Origin: Verrucomicrobia subdivision 6 bacterium
Lineage (GTDB): Bacteria; Verrucomicrobiota; Verrucomicrobiia; Methylacidiphilales; Verrucolacustridaceae
NCBI GenBank assembly: GCA_945876115.1
Contig: CAMCNF010000006.1
Coordinates: 1 to 34,295, forward strand
Direction: 5' to 3'
Length of the DNA stretch: 34,295 nt
This document shows positions 30,853 through 34,295 of this stretch, piece after piece (position 1 is the stretch's first letter; every line of letters starts with the position of its first letter). Both the position numbers and the translations under genes were made by a program. The notes under the pieces are model-generated. The model saw only the letters and a program-made list of their open reading frames with translations. It did not search any database and was not told the DNA's origin.

Positions 30853-33800
30853 ATGTCGGAAACTAATTCGGCACCTTCCGTACTCTCCAAAGAGATGCTT
30901 TTGGAGATCGGGGGTTGGAGGGCGATGCAGGAGGGGCGTTCGTTGTGGGAGGCCGGGAAGGTGATGTCGGTGGAGTGGGTGGATCCAGTCTTGGGGGGAG
31001 TGGTGCAAGCGGGTACGGGGACGGTGAATGCACGATTGAAATTGGGATCACGTTTAGCGGATGTGGAGAATTTCTGTAGCTGTCGTCAGGCGCGGGAGTA
31101 TGGGACGGTATGTCCCCATGTGATTGCGCTGAGTTTAAAATATTTAGAGAAAAACGGAAAATCGGCGAGCGGCCCGATTCATCGACCGAACGGGGCGGTC
31201 TCGGGCCCAGTGGCGGCGGCGGCACGGGCGATGGCGCCAAGATTTCCTCGGGTGCTGGGTCAGTTAGCGGGAAAAGGATCGAAGCCTCTTTGCTTGGAAG
31301 TACATCTTCCGCTCGATTTGGGGAAGGCGTGGAAGGCGGGCAAGATTCCTTTGACGGTCGAGGCCTCGGTGGATGGAGGTCCGACGAAGAGTTTGGATGC
31401 GGTGCCTGTGGAGAAGGTGGAGCCGTATATTGTAGACGAGGCGGATGCGACTTTGCTGGCGATGTTAGAGAGGATGGAGGGGGCTTCGGTGCATGGGGAA
31501 GCGGACTTGATGGCAACGGATCGAGATATTTTCTTTCCGGTTTTATTAGGGCATCCGCGAGTTTTTGCGGGAAGGCGGAAGCATCTTTTAGTGAAACGGG
31601 CGGCGGAGGGGACGCGACTGAAGGCAGAGTTGGATGCAGACGGGATTTTGCACCTTGAGCTGGTCGCGGCGCCAGCGGGCCCGGCGGAGAGTGAGCTACT
31701 GGAGTGCACAGATGGGCGGTGGAGGTTGGCGGGGGAGAATCTAGAGCTCTTGGACAGTCTGCCCCACAGTTATGATGGGTTGCGGCACGGACCGAGGTCG
31801 GTGGCTCGTGAGGGCCTAGCCCTTTTTCTGCAAAGGGAGATGCCGAATTTGGAAAGGCATGTGCGAGTGGAAGCGGGGGAGAAGCTTCGTGGGCTGCAGT
31901 TCGAGACGATGGTGCCGAAGATCAAGGTGGAGTTGGACGGTTTGCTTTCGGGGGTGAGTTGTCAATTGGAGGCGCTTTACGGGAAAGAGATTCATATTTT
32001 AACGGGAATGCCAGGGCAGAACGAGGGCATGGACGCGTGGGTGCCTGATGGAAAGGATGTGGGGCGATATCGGGTGCGGGGTCGAGCGATGGAGCGAACG
32101 GCGCAAAGGGAGTTGCTGGCGGCGGGATTTCTTCCAGGGCAACGAGCTGCAGAGAGATATACCTTGGCTGGCGAGGGGAAGGTGGGTGCTTTCTTGGCGA
32201 ACATTTTGCCACGTTGGAAAAAGAAGTGGGAGGTAACGGTGACTCCGAGGATGGAAGCCTTGCTGGGTCGATGTGATTATATTGCGCCGGAAGTAACCTT
32301 ACGGGACACGGGGGGATCGTGGCTTTCGGTGGAAGTTGATTTTCGCTCGGGGAACGGAAACGATGCCTTGACCCCTTCGGAGGTCCAGAGGTTGCTCCAG
32401 ACGGGGTTAAGTCATCATCGGTTGGCGGGAGGGCGGATTGCGTTGGTGCCGACGGAGGACGTGGCGGAATTCACCGAGGTGTTGCGGGATTGCCAAGTGA
32501 AGAATGACGGCACGCGGTACAAGTTAGAAAAAAAGTTTCGAGGGTATTTTGGAGAGGCGATTCGGGGGACGGGATGGATGGTGAGTGGACGATCGAACTG
32601 GAAACCGCAAGCGGAGTTGATCCAGTACACCGAGGCTAAAATACCCGAGCGACTGGAAAAGATTGCGCGCCCGTATCAGAAGGAGGGCATTGGGTGGTTG
32701 CAGTATTTGGCGAAGAACCACTTTGGGGGGGTTTTGGCGGACGAAATGGGATTGGGCAAAACATTGCAGACTTTGGCTTTTCTAGAATTGCGGCGGGCAG
32801 AGAATAAAACAAAGTTACCTGGGTTGGTGCTTTGTCCAACGAGCCTGGTGATTAACTGGATGGATGAGGGAAAGAAGTTCGCCCCCGGGCTTAAAATGCT
32901 TGCCTTGTATGGGGCGGGAAGGAAATCGCTTCTGGGGAAGATTTCGGAGTATGACCTGGTGGTAACGAGTTATGCGCTTTTGCGGCGGGATATTGCGACG
33001 TATGAGAAGCTGGAGTTTGATACGGTGGTTTTGGATGAGGCACAAAACATTAAAAATCGGGCAAGCCAAACGGCGATCAGTGTAAAAAAGTTGGTCTGCG
33101 ATCATCGGATGGTGCTTACGGGAACCCCCTTAGAGAATTCGTTGTTAGATCTTTGGTCGATTTACGATTTCTTGATGCCTGGATATTTGGGGACGGCGAC
33201 AGATTTTCGGGATCGGTATGAAATTCCCGTGGCGAAGATGGGAGATGAAAAGGCTCAGCAGAGGTTGCGCCAGCGGGTGCGCCCCTTTCTTTTGCGCCGG
33301 ACAAAAGCGGAGGTGGCGAAGGATCTTCCCGCCAAGATTGAGCAGATTGCTTATTGCGAGCTTACGGATGAGCAGAAGGGGGTGTACCGGCAGATATTGG
33401 AGGAGGGCCGCAAGCAGGTCAGTGAACTTTCGGGCAAGGCATCGGGGGGAAGGGATCGGATTGCGGTGCTGACGGTGTTGATGCGGTTGCGGCAAGCGTG
33501 CTGTCATCTGGGGTTGCTGCCCTCGACGGGAACGGGGGCGAAGGTGTGGTCAGAACCCTCCGGGAAAATGGAGTATTTTCTGGATCGGTTGGACGAAGCG
33601 ATTTCTGGGCGGCACCGCATTCTCGTCTTCAGTCAGTTTGTTTCCATGTTAAAGATCGTGCAGGAGGAGTTGCGCCGAAGGAAAATACCGCACTGTTATC
33701 TGGATGGGGGGACGGTGGATCGAGCGGGCGAGGTGGATCGATTCCAGCGGAATCAGGATATTCCAGTTTTCCTGATTAGCCTGAAGGCGGGAGGAACGGG

Positions 33801-34065
33801 CTTAAATCTTACGGGAGCGGATACGGTGATCCATTTCGATCCGTGGTGGAATCCTGCGGTGGAGGATCAAGCGACGGCGCGGGCTCATCGTATCGGGCAG
33901 AACAAGATCGTCAGTTCTTACAAGTTGATTGCGCGAGATACGGTGGAGGAAAAGATTGTCCGCCTGCAGGAGCGCAAGAAGGAGCTCTTCCGAGGAACAC
34001 TGGTCAGCGAGGAGGATTTTGTACGAGGGCTGGACTGGACTGAGCTGCAAGAGCTTTTGAATTAG
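30853..34065 (+). CDS. SNF2-family helicase-like ATPase with SWIM zinc finger
   Basis: A 1,070-aa double-stranded-DNA translocase-type ATPase. A SWIM zinc finger is near residues 72-90 (FCSCRQ, then VCPHVIALSL). A ~500-residue region of unassigned beta-rich sequence follows, then the SNF2 core. Core motifs are DEMGLGKTLQTL (near 630), VLCPTSLVINW, LDEAQNIKNRASQ (near 726), LTGTPLENSLLDLWSI, FSQFVSMLKIV, ISLKAGGTGLNLT and the arginine-finger motif ARAHRIGQ (near 1010). Bacterial SWIM-SNF2 proteins are widespread and may remodel nucleoprotein or help RNA polymerase recycling or repair; the target here is unknown. The ATG at 30853 with GAGGA close upstream is chosen over a TTG at 30778. Confidence 0.93.
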   Translation: MSETNSAPSVLSKEMLLEIGGWRAMQEGRSLWEAGKVMSVEWVDPVLGGVVQAGTGTVNARLKLGSRLADVENFCSCRQAREYGTVCPHVIALSLKYLEKNGKSASGPIHRPNGAVSGPVAAAARAMAPRFPRVLGQLAGKGSKPLCLEVHLPLDLGKAWKAGKIPLTVEASVDGGPTKSLDAVPVEKVEPYIVDEADATLLAMLERMEGASVHGEADLMATDRDIFFPVLLGHPRVFAGRRKHLLVKRAAEGTRLKAELDADGILHLELVAAPAGPAESELLECTDGRWRLAGENLELLDSLPHSYDGLRHGPRSVAREGLALFLQREMPNLERHVRVEAGEKLRGLQFETMVPKIKVELDGLLSGVSCQLEALYGKEIHILTGMPGQNEGMDAWVPDGKDVGRYRVRGRAMERTAQRELLAAGFLPGQRAAERYTLAGEGKVGAFLANILPRWKKKWEVTVTPRMEALLGRCDYIAPEVTLRDTGGSWLSVEVDFRSGNGNDALTPSEVQRLLQTGLSHHRLAGGRIALVPTEDVAEFTEVLRDCQVKNDGTRYKLEKKFRGYFGEAIRGTGWMVSGRSNWKPQAELIQYTEAKIPERLEKIARPYQKEGIGWLQYLAKNHFGGVLADEMGLGKTLQTLAFLELRRAENKTKLPGLVLCPTSLVINWMDEGKKFAPGLKMLALYGAGRKSLLGKISEYDLVVTSYALLRRDIATYEKLEFDTVVLDEAQNIKNRASQTAISVKKLVCDHRMVLTGTPLENSLLDLWSIYDFLMPGYLGTATDFRDRYEIPVAKMGDEKAQQRLRQRVRPFLLRRTKAEVAKDLPAKIEQIAYCELTDEQKGVYRQILEEGRKQVSELSGKASGGRDRIAVLTVLMRLRQACCHLGLLPSTGTGAKVWSEPSGKMEYFLDRLDEAISGRHRILVFSQFVSMLKIVQEELRRRKIPHCYLDGGTVDRAGEVDRFQRNQDIPVFLISLKAGGTGLNLTGADTVIHFDPWWNPAVEDQATARAHRIGQNKIVSSYKLIARDTVEEKIVRLQERKKELFRGTLVSEEDFVRGLDWTELQELLN

Positions 34066-34117
34066 GCGACTCCGCTTGGATAAGTGACAAAAAAATCGAT
34101 TGAATGGCCGAGGTGGT

Positions 34118-34142
34118 GAGCCGCCTCCACTGAGGCGGGCTC
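34118..34142. terminator. Strong GC-rich hairpin between convergent genes
   Basis: GAGCCGCCTC (34118-34127) and GAGGCGGGCTC (34132-34142) pair around CACT with one bulged G. It lies between the helicase stop (34065) and the stop of the convergent gene (34214), so it could terminate transcription from both sides, although neither strand has a good T tract after it. Confidence 0.4.
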
Positions 34143-34213
34143 CGAAATGGCTCGGGTTCTTTTCGATGATGCACAAAGCTGTTCGAGAGCAGGGATGCTG
34201 TTTTCAAAGTTGA

Positions 34214-34295
34214 TTAGGGAGCTTTCTTGCGATTGAACCAGAAGCTTCCCAAATCCTTGGCCTTGAAAAACAGGCGTTTGTCCGTCCGATTGGAT
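34214..34295 (-). CDS. 3' end of a convergent gene, unknown
   Basis: The minus strand is open from the window edge to a TAA at 34214-34216, giving about 26 residues with the basic ending FKAKDLGSFWFNRKKAP. Third codon positions are GC-rich as in neighbouring genes, which supports this frame. A different minus-strand frame stays open down to 34062, but its codons look less coding-like and it runs through the hairpin at 34118-34142. Too little is visible to name a family. Confidence 0.45.
   Translation of the reverse strand, partial: SNRTDKRLFFKAKDLGSFWFNRKKAP

Noticed and set aside
34062-34295. Longer minus-strand frame open to the window edge
   Set aside because: Its codons look less coding-like than those of the overlapping frame ending at 34214, and it runs through a strong intergenic hairpin.

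Overview
The window is a gene-dense piece of a GC-rich bacterial chromosome. The most likely source is the PVC group, probably Verrucomicrobiota. This is inferred from a CT398/CdsZ-like coiled-coil zinc-ribbon protein, a Gld-type ABC transporter operon with a DUF4340 protein, and a single prepilin-like protein of the kind common in Verrucomicrobia, Planctomycetes and Lentisphaerae. No 16S gene or other phylogenetic marker settles the point. Many starts are GTG or TTG, and clear Shine-Dalgarno motifs are uncommon.

Left end (1-4220) is the accessory part. The zinc-ribbon gene, cut by the window edge, is followed by two visibly AT-richer genes for exported proteins of unknown function (a 229-aa secreted protein and a 626-aa coiled-coil protein with a C-terminal membrane anchor). 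Beyond them lie a decayed amino-acid permease tail on the minus strand and a second, degenerate copy of the zinc-ribbon 3' end. The last 266 bases hold short direct repeats and a palindromic element. The unknown gene pair is thus bracketed by about 246-bp direct repeats of the zinc-ribbon 3' end.

4221-6894 holds larC (nickel-pincer cofactor insertion), rpiA (pentose phosphate pathway) and an orphan parA/soj. 6993-13276 is a six-gene plus-strand operon: ABC ATPase, ABC-2 permease, GldG-like protein, DUF4340 protein and two unrecognised membrane-anchored proteins. A tRNA-Asp(GTC) on the minus strand overlaps its end.

13366-18918 carries nadB (NAD synthesis), serA (serine synthesis), an exported class D beta-lactamase-like protein and purB (purine synthesis). 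18956-22968 has a polytopic membrane protein coupled to an A-type Fe-S carrier, a CPA2 cation/proton antiporter and an OGG1-like DNA glycosylase. 23013-23912 is an exported protein of unknown function.

23933-29053 is a minus-strand run, tightly packed in its first part: pdxJ, acpS, a fused NAD(P)H-hydrate repair enzyme and a polyprenyl-phosphate sugar transferase, followed after 48 bases by rlmN. Next come a prepilin-like protein and an STN-like-domain protein that overlap by 23 bp. The window ends with a large SWIM-SNF2 helicase, an intergenic hairpin and the 3' end of a convergent gene.

Most of the window is housekeeping. The parts that could hold something undescribed are the bracketed AT-rich pair at 679-3252, the two unknown members of the Gld-type operon, the STN-like/pseudopilin pair, and the beta-lactamase-like protein with an unusual active-site motif.
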